The notes beneath the pieces were generated by a model. The model had not been told where the DNA came from. It did no database searches and was given only the letters and a program-made list of their open reading frames with translations. Made by a program: the position numbers and the translations under genes. Source: Neisseriaceae bacterium CLB008 (GTDB lineage: Bacteria; Pseudomonadota; Gammaproteobacteria; Burkholderiales; Neisseriaceae). From it: 64,000 nt of DNA. Shown here piece by piece: positions 29,027 to 40,516 of the stretch (the stretch's first letter is position 1; every line of letters begins with the position of its first letter). The stretch spans positions 248,001-312,000 of the forward strand of contig CP166133.1 in assembly GCA_041228285.1 (NCBI GenBank). The letters are read 5' to 3'.

Positions 29027-29185
29027 GGATACCTCGGTTTATACGGGAACAATCAAACGGCTGAGGCCGGCATGGTTACTTCGCCGGCGGATGCTGTCCG
29101 TATTTTAGCCTGAATAAAGCGGTAAGTGGGGATTAATGGTATGGGGCGGTCAATGGCGAGGGTGGGGGTGCCCTCGCAGTTAGTG

Positions 29186-29286
29186 TAGGGTGGTGCAAAG
29201 CGTAGCGTGCCCACCGTTGGAAATCGTTTGTTTCACAATGCTTCGGTTATTTCGCTATTGATTAAAGGTTGCCTTTCGCCTGTAGG
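29186..29286 (+). repeat. Dispersed repeat, copy A
   Basis: Two blocks match the copy at 57.1 kb. Block 1, GGTGCAAAGCGTAGCGTGCC and on to about 29217, differs from 57141-57170 at few positions. Block 2, 29239-29281, matches the plus strand at 57199-57224 and, over its full 43 bases, the reverse complement of the right half of that copy with about three differences. Confidence 0.75.
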
Positions 29287-29289
29287 CGA

Positions 29290-29323
29290 CATACTTTCTT
29301 TTGGGTGGCCAAAAGAAAGTATG
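29290..29323. repeat. Perfect 14-bp inverted repeat
   Basis: 29290-29303 is the exact reverse complement of 29310-29323 with loop GGTGGC. The loop and its flanks (GGGTGGCC, 29303-29310) can instead pair with GGCCACCC at 29333-29340, giving two mutually exclusive folds. Confidence 0.7.
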
Positions 29324-29351
29324 CAAAGAAAAGGCCACCCCTGCTTATTCG

Positions 29352-29476
29352 CCCCCTTCTCTGAAGGGGGTTCCCTCGGCGGAACCTATTGGCCCAGCGC
29401 GTGCAAAAGTGGCGCCCTCCTATAAAAGCGTGGTCGGCCACCACAAGCGTCTTGCCCGCTTCATCTGGGCCAATAG
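29352..29476. repeat. Nested inverted repeats in the island
   Basis: CCCCCTTC (29352-29359) pairs with GAAGGGGG (29363-29370). CTATTGGCCCAG (29386-29397) pairs with CTGGGCCAATAG (29465-29476), enclosing about 67 bases. Confidence 0.65.
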
Positions 29477-29600
29477 AACCCGTCTCGGCGACTAAAAGGG
29501 GACGGGTACTTCACTGAGTGGCTGAGGTGGTGAGATGAAATTGATGTCAGTGAATCAACAAACCTTTTTTACGTCTACAGTGTAGGCCCTTAAGCGTAGG

Positions 29601-29680
29601 GTGGGTCGTGACCCACGCGGGTTTTAAATATGGGCACCTGAGCACGTTAGGAGTGGTGGGTAGGCTACGCTTTACCCACC
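29601..29680. repeat. Pair of GTGGGT hairpins
   Basis: GTGGGTC (29601-29607) with GACCCAC (29610-29616), and GGTGGGTA (29655-29662) with TACCCACC (29673-29680). The two units resemble each other in opposite orientation, like a REP/BIME-type pair. Confidence 0.55.
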
Positions 29681-29733
29681 TTACGTGAGGTATGAGCCAT
29701 GGCAGCCAGAGCCAATATCACCCTAAGCCAGGC

Positions 29734-29767
29734 ACAAAAAACGCCACCTTAGTTAAAGGTGGCGTTT
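29734..29767 (-). terminator. Terminator after asd
   Basis: A 12-bp stem (29756-29767 with 29739-29750), loop TAACT on the minus strand, followed by a T tract. Confidence 0.9.
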
Positions 29768-29792
29768 GGTATCGTCATTCTGCGTGGGGCGC

Positions 29793-30902
29793 TTATTTAG
29801 CCAAAATAATGCGCAACATACGACGTAGCGGCTCGGCGGCGCCCCATAGCAATTGGTCGCCCACGGTGAAGGCGCTGATGTATTCGCCGCCCATGGCCAA
29901 TTTGCGGATGCGGCCAACCGGTACCGATAGGGTGCCGGTTACGGCGGTTGGAGACAGTTCTGCCATAGACGCTTCTTTGGTGTTTGGAATCACTTTAACC
30001 CAGTCATTGGCACCGGCCAATAGGGCTTCGATTTCGGCCAAAGGCAGATCTTTTTTCAGCTTCAGCGTGATCGCTTGGCTGTGGCAGCGCATGGCGCCAA
30101 CGCGTACACACAAGCCGTCAATCACGGTTTTGCGATCGGTGCCTAAGATCTTATTGGTCTCGACATCGCCTTTCCATTCTTCTTTTGATTGGCCATTGCC
30201 TAGGTCGGCGTCAATCCAAGGGATTAGGCTACCGGCTAAAGGCACGCCGAAGTTGGCGTCAGGGAAGCGGTCGCTGCGCAAGAAATCAGACACTTTGCGG
30301 TCGATGTCCAAAATGGCGCTGGCTGGGTCGGCTAATTCGGTGGCCACTTCGGCTTCGATGGCGCCCATGCCCTGAATCAGTTCGCGCATATTCTTGGCGC
30401 CGGCGCCTGAAGCTGCTTGATAAGTCATTGAGCTGGCCCACTCCACCAAATTGTTTTGGAACAGGCCGCCTAAGGCCATCAGCATCAACGACACGGTGCA
30501 GTTGCCGCCGACAAAGTTTTTCACACCATTGGCCAAGCCTTGGTCGATGACGTCGCGGTTCACAGGGTCTAAAATGATTAAGGCATCGTCTGCCATGCGT
30601 AGGCTAGACGCAGCATCAATCCAGTAGCCGTTCCAGCCGCTGTCGCGCAGGGGTTGGAATACGCTGGTGGTGTAATCGCCGCCTTGGCAGGTGACGATGA
30701 TGTCCATTTGTGCCAATGCCTGAATGTCGTTCGCATCCTTTAATGGCGGCACGTCTTTACCGATGTTTGGGGCTTGGCCGCCAACATTAGAGGTCGTAAA
30801 AAAGACTGGCTCTGTAATGTGGTTAAAATCTAACTCCTGTTGCATGCGCTGCATCAACACCGAACCCACCATTCCACGCCAACCAACAAATCCTACTTTC
30901 AC
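29793..30902 (-). CDS. asd: Aspartate-semialdehyde dehydrogenase
   Basis: A 369-residue enzyme reducing aspartyl phosphate to the semialdehyde for lysine, diaminopimelate, methionine and threonine. It has [17 protein letters not shown] (cofactor loop), catalytic Cys in [11 protein letters not shown] (about residue 133), and [13 protein letters not shown] with the active-site His. Length fits the Gram-negative type. GTG 30902 was chosen because it begins [13 protein letters not shown] and has AGAGGAG seven bases upstream; the frame runs 35 codons further without signals. Confidence 0.96.
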   Translation of the reverse strand: MKVGFVGWRGMVGSVLMQRMQQELDFNHITEPVFFTTSNVGGQAPNIGKDVPPLKDANDIQALAQMDIIVTCQGGDYTTSVFQPLRDSGWNGYWIDAASSLRMADDALIILDPVNRDVIDQGLANGVKNFVGGNCTVSLMLMALGGLFQNNLVEWASSMTYQAASGAGAKNMRELIQGMGAIEAEVATELADPASAILDIDRKVSDFLRSDRFPDANFGVPLAGSLIPWIDADLGNGQSKEEWKGDVETNKILGTDRKTVIDGLCVRVGAMRCHSQAITLKLKKDLPLAEIEALLAGANDWVKVIPNTKEASMAELSPTAVTGTLSVPVGRIRKLAMGGEYISAFTVGDQLLWGAAEPLRRMLRIILAK

Positions 30903-31329
30903 AGTATTACTCCTCTTAACTCTAGATAAACTAAATAATATAAAGCCAAATAAATAAAAGCTCATACACTCAAAAGATGAACCTTCAGTTGTAACCCCAT
31001 CAACCAAAAAAGTAAAGATGCCACCGCTTGCTTTATTAAAAAATAATTGCTATTAGGTGGGCGCTGTACGGCTAGGTCATTCTGATTTGCAGGCTTTACA
31101 TGGAAAAAACCGCCGCAAATGATTTGGTTCGGGCTATAATCGAAGACTTTAAGTGGGCGCATTGGCTCATCACTGCCGTGGCATCATGGTGATCAGCACT
31201 CTGGCCCAGGCGTCGACACTGGCCTTAACCCCCGCATTGGACTGCTTTGCCTGAAATCATCAGGCAAATGAGGCTTCAGTTGCGTAGGTGTGGCGCATAA
31301 CCCAATCAAACAGAAAGGGATTTGGCAGC
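30903..31329. other. Divergent promoter region, asd and pssA
   Basis: About 430 bases, no gene. It holds a TATAAT -10 on the plus strand at 31135-31140, probably for pssA, and a 9-bp hairpin TTTGCCTGA (31246-31254) with TCAGGCAAA (31260-31268) in the likely pssA leader. Confidence 0.45.
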
Positions 31330-32088
31330 ATGACAGAGCCAAAAAAAGACGACACCCCATCGTCTCAAAAAAGTTTCATTAAATCGGGCATTTATCTTTT
31401 GCCTAACTCATTTACCTTGGCCGCATTGTTCTCAGGTTTTTATGGCATTGTTCAGGCCATGAACGGTCGTTTTGAGCTGGCAGCCATCGCGGTCTTTATT
31501 TCCATGATTCTAGACGGCATGGATGGCCGTGTGGCGCGCATGACGCATAGCCAAAGTGATTTTGGCGCTGAATTTGACAGTTTGGCCGACATGGTGAGCT
31601 TTGGCGTGGCGCCGGCGTTGATTGCCTATGAGTGGCAGCTGCAGGCTTTTGGTCGCTTAGGCTGGGCCGTGGCGTTTATTTACTGCGCCTGCGCCGCCAT
31701 GCGGTTGGCTTTATTTAATACCATGGTCGGTAAAACCGACAAACGCTGGTTTGTCGGCATCCCTAGCCCGACAGCAGCGGCCTTGGTGTGCGGTCTGGTG
31801 TGGATTAGCCATGAATACGAAACCATGCCTTATGTAGGTTGGATTGCGGTGGTGTTGACGGCCTTTGCTGGCTTGTCGATGGTGGTGCCGGTGAAATTTT
31901 GGAGCTTTAAAGAGCTGCACGTGCGCCGTAAAATGCCATTTTTCACGCTGTTGATCTCGATCGTGATTTTATTGCTGCTGGTGTTAGAGCCTGCCCTGGT
32001 GTTGTTCAGCTTCTTTGTATTGTATAGCCTGTCTGGCTATGTTCACTATGTGTGGAGCGCTTTGAAAAAACCCAAGTCGGCTGCATAA
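31330..32088 (+). CDS. pssA: CDP-diacylglycerol-serine O-phosphatidyltransferase
   Basis: A 252-residue membrane enzyme making phosphatidylserine. The CDP-alcohol phosphatidyltransferase signature DG-x2-AR-x8-G-x3-D-x3-D is met by LDGMDGRVARMTHSQSDFG and EFDSLADMV (about 57-85). Some seven hydrophobic helices follow the charged N-terminus. This is the integral-membrane type II enzyme, not the E. coli PssA type. ATG 31330 follows an AAAGGGA nine bases upstream; GTG 31288 upstream lacks a site. Confidence 0.93.
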   Translation: MTEPKKDDTPSSQKSFIKSGIYLLPNSFTLAALFSGFYGIVQAMNGRFELAAIAVFISMILDGMDGRVARMTHSQSDFGAEFDSLADMVSFGVAPALIAYEWQLQAFGRLGWAVAFIYCACAAMRLALFNTMVGKTDKRWFVGIPSPTAAALVCGLVWISHEYETMPYVGWIAVVLTAFAGLSMVVPVKFWSFKELHVRRKMPFFTLLISIVILLLLVLEPALVLFSFFVLYSLSGYVHYVWSALKKPKSAA

Positions 32089-32103
32089 GCAACGGATTCA
32101 TGG

Positions 32104-32131
32104 AAAAAGCTGCCTTTTAAGGCAGCTTTTT
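32104..32131 (+). terminator. Terminator after pssA
   Basis: A perfect 28-base palindrome, its arms ending in A and T tracts, about 15 bases after the stop. Confidence 0.85.
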
Positions 32132-32242
32132 GTGTATTTTTCTTTGACGCTTTATTGACTTGGTGTATTTTGTGTTAATGTAAATGCTCATGGGTGTGCC
32201 AGCTACGGCAACACCGCGTGGGCGTTGATTTAGGAACCTTTT

Positions 32243-32833
32243 GTGCGTATGAACAGTCTTTCTTCACATGCTTGGACCATTGATGACGATGGTTGGCTGC
32301 ATCAGGCCATTCATCTACCCTCTCCAAACCATGAGGGCCGGGTAGACGCGATCGACTTAATCGTGCTGCACAATATTTCGTTGCCGCCTTTCGAGTACCA
32401 ACAGCAAGGGCCGCAGCAGCTGTTTCAAAATGCGCTTGACCCCAGCGTCCATCCATTTTATACGGTGATACAGGCGCTGCGGGTGTCCAGTCATTTATTG
32501 ATTGAGCGCAGCGGGGCGGTGACTCAGCTGGTGTCGTTTCAAGACCAGGCCTACCATGCTGGCGTGTCCTCGTTTCAAGGGCGCGAACGCTGTAACGGGT
32601 TTTCAATTGGGATTGAGTTAGAAGGCTGTGATTTTGAGCCTTTCACTGAAGCTCAGTATCAGGCATTGGTGCCGCTGTTAGCGGCGCTGTGCCAGCATTA
32701 TCAGATTGAAGCGATCACCGGGCATGAAGACATTGCCCCTGATCGCAAGACAGATCCAGGCCATTTCTTTGATTGGTTTAAGCTTCAACAAGCAGGGTTG
32801 CCGATTATTAGGGGACAGGCCGATCAGCTATAA
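32243..32833 (+). CDS. ampD: 1,6-anhydro-N-acetylmuramyl-L-alanine amidase
   Basis: A 196-residue zinc amidase that cuts the stem peptide from anhydro-muropeptides in cytosolic peptidoglycan recycling. Zinc ligands are seen as His in IDLIVLHNIS, His in ITGHEDIAPDRK and Asp in KTDPGHFFDW, all in the AmpD order. No signal peptide, consistent with the cytosolic enzyme. GTG 32243 has AGGA seven bases upstream; ATG 32249 is the alternative. No ampR or ampC lies near. Confidence 0.93.
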   Translation: MRMNSLSSHAWTIDDDGWLHQAIHLPSPNHEGRVDAIDLIVLHNISLPPFEYQQQGPQQLFQNALDPSVHPFYTVIQALRVSSHLLIERSGAVTQLVSFQDQAYHAGVSSFQGRERCNGFSIGIELEGCDFEPFTEAQYQALVPLLAALCQHYQIEAITGHEDIAPDRKTDPGHFFDWFKLQQAGLPIIRGQADQL

Positions 32834-32924
32834 AGAGGAATCAATATACGCTGATGGCCGACTTAGATATAATCATCTAAAATGATGGCAACATGTGACA
32901 ACTTGAATATAAAGTGATGATTGA

Positions 32925-34283
32925 ATGATGAACGAATTGACCTTAGCGCTGGTGGTGATTTGTGTGGCGATTGTGGCGGCGGTATTCGGCTACAACATTT
33001 ATCAGGAACGAAAATTCCGAGAGCAAATGCGTAAACGCTTTGGCGGTTCGCAGGACGATGTGTTGCTGCAAACCCAAAAAAATCAGGTTCGGGACGGCCA
33101 AGAAGGCATGCTGGCCCCAAGCTTGGTCAACCCTCAATCAACGCCTCAAGTGGTGACGCCAGAGCAAAAAGAGGTCGCGCCAGAGCCGACTACTTCAGGC
33201 CTCTTCGACGTAGTGCCTGAGCCGGCCAATATGGCGCGCGAAACGGATGATGACTTTGCAGCTTCATTGGCCGAACGCGCAGCCAATGAAGCTGCGGCGA
33301 ATATGGCCTTAGAAACCGAATACGAAGCCGAAGACGACAGCGCCCCCTTATTGGTGCAAGAGCCTGTTGCGCCGATGCAGCAGGTGATTTTTGAAGAAGT
33401 TGAAGTGACGCCTGCGCCGCAAACGGCCCCCGAAGTGGTGAACCGCAAACTGTTGCTGCGCTTAAAAGACATGGCCAAGCTGGATTTGCCTTGGTTTGAC
33501 CGTCGCTGTGATTACACGGCTTATGTGTCTTTGGCCGAACCACGCGAACTGACCGTGGCGCCGCGCTTGAGCAACCGTCATCGCTTTCGCATCATTGGCT
33601 GCACCATGGACGGTCGCTACCAGCGTGCCGAGCCGATTCCTGGCGTGCAGTACCAAGGCTTTGTGCTGGGCCTTCAGGCCATCAGCCGCGCAGGCCTTGC
33701 ACCGGTTGAAGATTTAGATCAGTTTGCGCAAAACGCCAATGCCTTTGCTGAAGAAATGAACGGCGGCCTATTGCTGACCGATGTGGATGAGTTTATGCAA
33801 AAAGCGCGGCCTTTGGACGAGCTGTGCGCCCGCGTGGACCAAACCATTGCGATTCACTTGTTGGCCCGCGGCAACGTGTCGGGCATGGAGCTACGCACCG
33901 AAGTCGAGCGCCTGGGCTTTGAGCTGGAGCACGATGGTGCCTTCCACTATCACGGCAGCGCCACCGAAGATTTATTCACCCTGGTGACCTTAGACAATAC
34001 GCCGTTTACCGGGCCTTTGTTGGCCAATCAAACGTACCGTGGCTTCAGTATGCTGTATGATGTGACCCACGTGCCAACGGGCGAAAAATCGTTTGCCCAA
34101 TTCATGGATTTAACCGTGAAATTGGCCAGCGCCTTACGCCTTGATTTGGTGGACGATCAGTTAAAAGAGTTATCGACTAGCTCGCTCAAGCAAATTCGCC
34201 AACACGTGGCCCAGCTACAGGGGGACATGGTGTCTGCCGGCATCGAGCCAGGCGACGAATTGGCTGAGCGCCTATTCGCTTAA
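32925..34283 (+). CDS. zipA: Cell division protein ZipA
   Basis: A 452-residue divisome protein. It has a single N-terminal membrane helix (about 5-24), a basic stretch (RKFREQMRKRFGG), a long linker rich in Pro, Glu and Ala (about 50-190), and a C-terminal FtsZ-binding domain (about 310-440; GRYQRAEPIPGVQYQGFVLG precedes it). The sequence is weakly conserved, so the name rests on architecture and on adjacency to ligA, the usual partner. It would tether FtsZ to the membrane. Longer than E. coli ZipA because of the linker. Confidence 0.85.
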   Translation: MMNELTLALVVICVAIVAAVFGYNIYQERKFREQMRKRFGGSQDDVLLQTQKNQVRDGQEGMLAPSLVNPQSTPQVVTPEQKEVAPEPTTSGLFDVVPEPANMARETDDDFAASLAERAANEAAANMALETEYEAEDDSAPLLVQEPVAPMQQVIFEEVEVTPAPQTAPEVVNRKLLLRLKDMAKLDLPWFDRRCDYTAYVSLAEPRELTVAPRLSNRHRFRIIGCTMDGRYQRAEPIPGVQYQGFVLGLQAISRAGLAPVEDLDQFAQNANAFAEEMNGGLLLTDVDEFMQKARPLDELCARVDQTIAIHLLARGNVSGMELRTEVERLGFELEHDGAFHYHGSATEDLFTLVTLDNTPFTGPLLANQTYRGFSMLYDVTHVPTGEKSFAQFMDLTVKLASALRLDLVDDQLKELSTSSLKQIRQHVAQLQGDMVSAGIEPGDELAERLFA

Positions 34284-34301
34284 CTTTACCGCAAGCAGCT
34301 G

Positions 34302-37671
<3,370 letters not shown>

Positions 37672-37675
<4 letters not shown>

Positions 37676-37699
37676 TGCTGCTGCGTTGGCGGGTATACT
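37672..37699 (+). promoter_or_regulatory. Possible mmsA promoter
   Basis: TTGATG (37672-37677), 16 bases, TATACT (37694-37699). It overlaps the galU stop codon, 51 bases before mmsA. Confidence 0.5.
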
Positions 37700-37750
37700 A
37701 AAGGCATTAGGCATGGCTCACTCTGGAGCGAAAGGCATAAAGGATAGGCA

Positions 37751-39313
37751 ATGGGCTTATTAAGCAAGTTGTGGCATCAGTGGCAGCACAAAAAAGGCCA
37801 AGAGGCCGCGGTGGTGCAAGAGGTGTTTCAGTCAGTGCCTCATTACATTAACCACCGCCGTCTGGCTTCAGGCTCGGGCCGAGTGGCTGAGGTGTTTAAT
37901 CCTGCCACAGGTGTGGCTGAAAAAGAGGTTGGCTTGGCCAACAGCGATGAAGTGCAGCTGGCGGTTCAGGCCGCTAAGTCGGCGCTGAGCCACTGGGCCA
38001 AAACCACGCCGGCGCACCGAGCGCGGGTGTTGTTTAAGTATAAGGAGCTCTTGGAGGGCAATCGGCAGGAGTTAGCGGGCGCTGTGGCGGCTGAGCAAGG
38101 CAAGCTGTTGTCAGATGCCTTAGGTGAGGTCGATCGCGGCATCGAAGTGGTGGCCTTTGCCTGTGGGGCGCCGTATTTACTCAGCGGCGATTACGCCCAT
38201 GAGGTTAGCCATGAAGTCGACAGCTACAATTTTCGTAGCCCAGTGGGCGTGGTGGTGGGCATCACGCCGTTTAACTTTCCGGCCATGATTCCGCTGTGGA
38301 TGGCGCCCTTGGCCATCGTGTGTGGCAATACGTTTGTCTTGAAGCCATCCGAACAGACGCCTTCGGCAGCGCTGCTGTTGGCGGATTTATTCCAGCAGGC
38401 CGGTCTGCCTGAGGGCGTCTTCAACGTGTTACAGGGTGATCAGGTGGCGGTTGATGCTTTGATTGCCCATCCTGACGTGGCGGCCGTGAGCTTTGTTGGT
38501 TCCACCCAGGTAGCCGAAAAAGTGTATGAGGCAGCGGCCAAGCATCATAAGCGGGTACAGGCCTTGGGCAGCGCCAAAAATCACATTGTGGTGATGCCAG
38601 ACGCGCCTTTGGATCAAGCGATTGATGCCTTGGTTGGCGCAGCCTTTGGTGCCGCCGGCGAGCGCTGTATGTCGGCGGCAGTGGCGGTGGTGGTGGGTGA
38701 CGCGGCGCCAGAACTCATGGCTAGGTTAGAAGCCAAAGTGGCCAGCGTGCGCACCGGCGTTAAGCATGAGGCTGGCGTGCATTACGGCCCTTTGATCAGC
38801 CAAGCGCATTTGGATCGGCTCAAAGCCTGTGTCGACATGGGTGTGGCCGAGGGCGCCGAGCTATTGATCGATGGACGTGGCTGCCGGGTAGAAGGGCATG
38901 AAGGCGGCTATTTTTTAGGGCCCTGTCTATTTGATGGCGTGACCCCGAATATGCGTATTTATCAGCAAGAGCTGTTTGGGCCCATTCTGTGCGTGGTGCG
39001 GGTGCCACATTTAGAGGCGGCTTTGGATTTAATCAATCAGTGCGCCTACGCTAACGGCGGCAGCATCTTCACTCAGTCTGGCCGCGTGGCCCGTGAGTTT
39101 GTGGCCAAGGTCGAGGTGGGCATGGTCGGGGTGAACGTCCCCGTGCCGATGCCGATGGCGTTTCACAGCTTTGGTGGCTGGAAGAACTCTTTGTTTGGGG
39201 ATTTAGCGGTGTATGGCCAAGACGGCATTCGTTTTTATACCCGCACCAAAAACGTCACCACGCGCTGGCATGAGGTAGAGGGTGCGTCGTCGTTTGATTT
39301 ACCCAGCCAGTAA
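37751..39313 (+). CDS. mmsA: CoA-acylating methylmalonate-semialdehyde dehydrogenase
   Basis: A 520-residue aldehyde dehydrogenase that turns methylmalonate or malonate semialdehyde into propionyl- or acetyl-CoA, in valine and inositol catabolism. It has FNPATGV near residue 54, NAD-binding and general motifs (GITPFNFPAMIPLW, VSFVGSTQVAEKV) and the catalytic Cys in GAAGERCMSAAVAV near residue 301. About 25 residues at the start (LLSKLWHQWQHKKGQEAA) precede the usual start of the family and form a basic amphipathic stretch. No other valine or inositol genes lie near. Confidence 0.9.
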   Translation: MGLLSKLWHQWQHKKGQEAAVVQEVFQSVPHYINHRRLASGSGRVAEVFNPATGVAEKEVGLANSDEVQLAVQAAKSALSHWAKTTPAHRARVLFKYKELLEGNRQELAGAVAAEQGKLLSDALGEVDRGIEVVAFACGAPYLLSGDYAHEVSHEVDSYNFRSPVGVVVGITPFNFPAMIPLWMAPLAIVCGNTFVLKPSEQTPSAALLLADLFQQAGLPEGVFNVLQGDQVAVDALIAHPDVAAVSFVGSTQVAEKVYEAAAKHHKRVQALGSAKNHIVVMPDAPLDQAIDALVGAAFGAAGERCMSAAVAVVVGDAAPELMARLEAKVASVRTGVKHEAGVHYGPLISQAHLDRLKACVDMGVAEGAELLIDGRGCRVEGHEGGYFLGPCLFDGVTPNMRIYQQELFGPILCVVRVPHLEAALDLINQCAYANGGSIFTQSGRVAREFVAKVEVGMVGVNVPVPMPMAFHSFGGWKNSLFGDLAVYGQDGIRFYTRTKNVTTRWHEVEGASSFDLPSQ

Positions 39314-39324
39314 TCAGCGTAACC

Positions 39325-39360
39325 ATCAAAAAAGCGAGCTTAGAGGCTCGCTTTTTTGAT
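39325..39360. terminator. Bidirectional terminator, mmsA and ung
   Basis: A 15-bp stem (39325-39339 with 39346-39360), loop TTAGAG, with A and T tracts on both sides, between convergent genes. Confidence 0.88.
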
Positions 39361-39369
39361 GGGGTTGTC

Positions 39370-40119
39370 CTAGCCGAATAGGTCGGTTTGCGGTGTGGTT
39401 GCCGGCGGCAGCTGCCATTGAATCGCGGGGCGGCCATGCTGGCTGAGATAGTCGTTTGCCAGCACGAAGTGCCGATTACCGAGAAAGCCGCGGCTGGCCG
39501 ACAGCGGCGACGGATGGGCAGATGAGAGGATTAAATGACGTTTGGCGTCGATGAGGCTGGCCTTGGCGGCAGCGTGCTTGCCCCACAGTAAAAAGGCCGT
39601 GTGCTGGGTGTGTGCGTTGACGAAGCCCAGCAAGGCATCGCTGACGGTGGCCCAAGGCCAAGCCTTATGGCTAGCGGCTTGGTGAGCCTCGACGCTAAAG
39701 GCCGTGTTCAACAGGAGCACGCCTTGCGCCACCCAAGCGCTTAAGTCGCCGTGGGAGGGAGCGGTGAACGATGTTGATTGGGCCAGCTCTTTATACATAT
39801 TGCGCAGAGATGGTGGCACCCGTTCGCCTAAGGCCACAGAAAAGGCTAAGCCGTTGGCTTGATTCGGCCCGTGGTAGGGGTCTTGCCCCACGATCACGCA
39901 GCTGACCTGAGCGACGGGCATGGCTAAGGCCGCAAATAGCTGGTCTACCGGCGGATAGAGGGTTTTTTGCGCCGCCACCTCGGCTTGATAGCGCGCGTGA
40001 CAGTCTTGCAGCGCGGCCAAGACAATCGGGGTGCTGAGGCAGGGCAACCAGCTGGCGTCAATGTGGCTGAGGGCTGCCTGCCATAGCGGCAGCTGGGCGG
40101 CCAGTTGGGCGTGGTTCAT
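39370..40119 (-). CDS. ung: Uracil-DNA glycosylase
   Basis: A 249-residue family 1 glycosylase removing uracil from DNA. The catalytic motif GQDPYHGPNQANGLAFS (about 78-94) carries the Asp, and HPSPLSASRGF near residue 199 is the minor-groove intercalation loop. ATG 40119 starts one base after the rhodanese stop codon, so translation is probably coupled; a longer upstream frame overlaps that gene. Confidence 0.96.
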   Translation of the reverse strand: MNHAQLAAQLPLWQAALSHIDASWLPCLSTPIVLAALQDCHARYQAEVAAQKTLYPPVDQLFAALAMPVAQVSCVIVGQDPYHGPNQANGLAFSVALGERVPPSLRNMYKELAQSTSFTAPSHGDLSAWVAQGVLLLNTAFSVEAHQAASHKAWPWATVSDALLGFVNAHTQHTAFLLWGKHAAAKASLIDAKRHLILSSAHPSPLSASRGFLGNRHFVLANDYLSQHGRPAIQWQLPPATTPQTDLFG

Positions 40120-40120
40120 C

Positions 40121-40450
40121 TCAATAGGTCGGCACGCTGGGGTCGATGCTGCGCGACCAAGCATCAATACCGCCAGTGAGGTTGTAGACGTCGGCTTCAA
40201 AGCCTGTGTGCTTCAAGAACATGGCTACTTGCAGGCTGCGCATGCCGTGGTGGCAATACACCACGATGGGTGCATCATCAGGCAATTCATTGTGGCGTAG
40301 GGGGATGACGTTCATCGGGATGTGTACGTGGCCAGGCAGAGCGCAATGCGCCACTTCGTTGTCTTCACGCACGTCCAGTAAAACAAAAGGTTTGTTATCT
40401 TGCTGCCATTGGGCCAGCTCGGCAACCGAAAGAGTGTATACGTTGCTCAT
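40121..40450 (-). CDS. Rhodanese-like domain protein
   Basis: A 109-residue single-domain rhodanese. The active-site loop is VVYCHHGMRSLQVA, with Cys at about residue 66, and LLDVREDNEV at about 24-33 is the CDC25/rhodanese start motif. It would handle sulfane sulfur in the cytosol; the acceptor is unknown. It is directly upstream of ung. Confidence 0.9.
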   Translation of the reverse strand: MSNVYTLSVAELAQWQQDNKPFVLLDVREDNEVAHCALPGHVHIPMNVIPLRHNELPDDAPIVVYCHHGMRSLQVAMFLKHTGFEADVYNLTGGIDAWSRSIDPSVPTY

Positions 40451-40471
40451 GGTGTCTTTTTCAGAGAGGGT

Positions 40472-40503
40472 GAAAATAAAGCCCTTGTGGTAACAAGGGC
40501 TTT
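40472..40503 (-). terminator. Terminator after PIMT-like gene
   Basis: An 11-bp stem (40503-40493 with 40488-40478), loop TACC on the minus strand, then ATTTTC. Confidence 0.8.
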
Positions 40504-40516
40504 TGTGTGGGCTTCT

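Larger units (their letters stand above)
29027..29792. other. Gene-free repeat and hairpin island between psd and asd
   Basis: About 750 bases with no credible protein. It holds, in order: the psd promoter side; a repeat unit (29186-29286) shared with 57.1 kb; a cluster of strong inverted repeats (29290-29476); a pair of GTGGGT-type hairpins (29601-29680); and the asd terminator. Several 60-70 codon frames cross it, but they follow the repeat pattern in more than one frame and have no start signals. Similar sequences, as I recall, recur in proteobacterial genomes annotated as small hypothetical proteins. Confidence 0.6.

Noticed and set aside
29290-29340. CRISPR-like or insertion-sequence ends in the repeat island
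   Set aside because: There are no regularly spaced direct repeats, no transposase, and no flanking target duplication visible.
29207-29495. Three small frames (60-72 codons) across the repeat island
   Set aside because: They follow inverted-repeat sequence in several frames, have no ribosome sites, and would be explained by the repeat alone.
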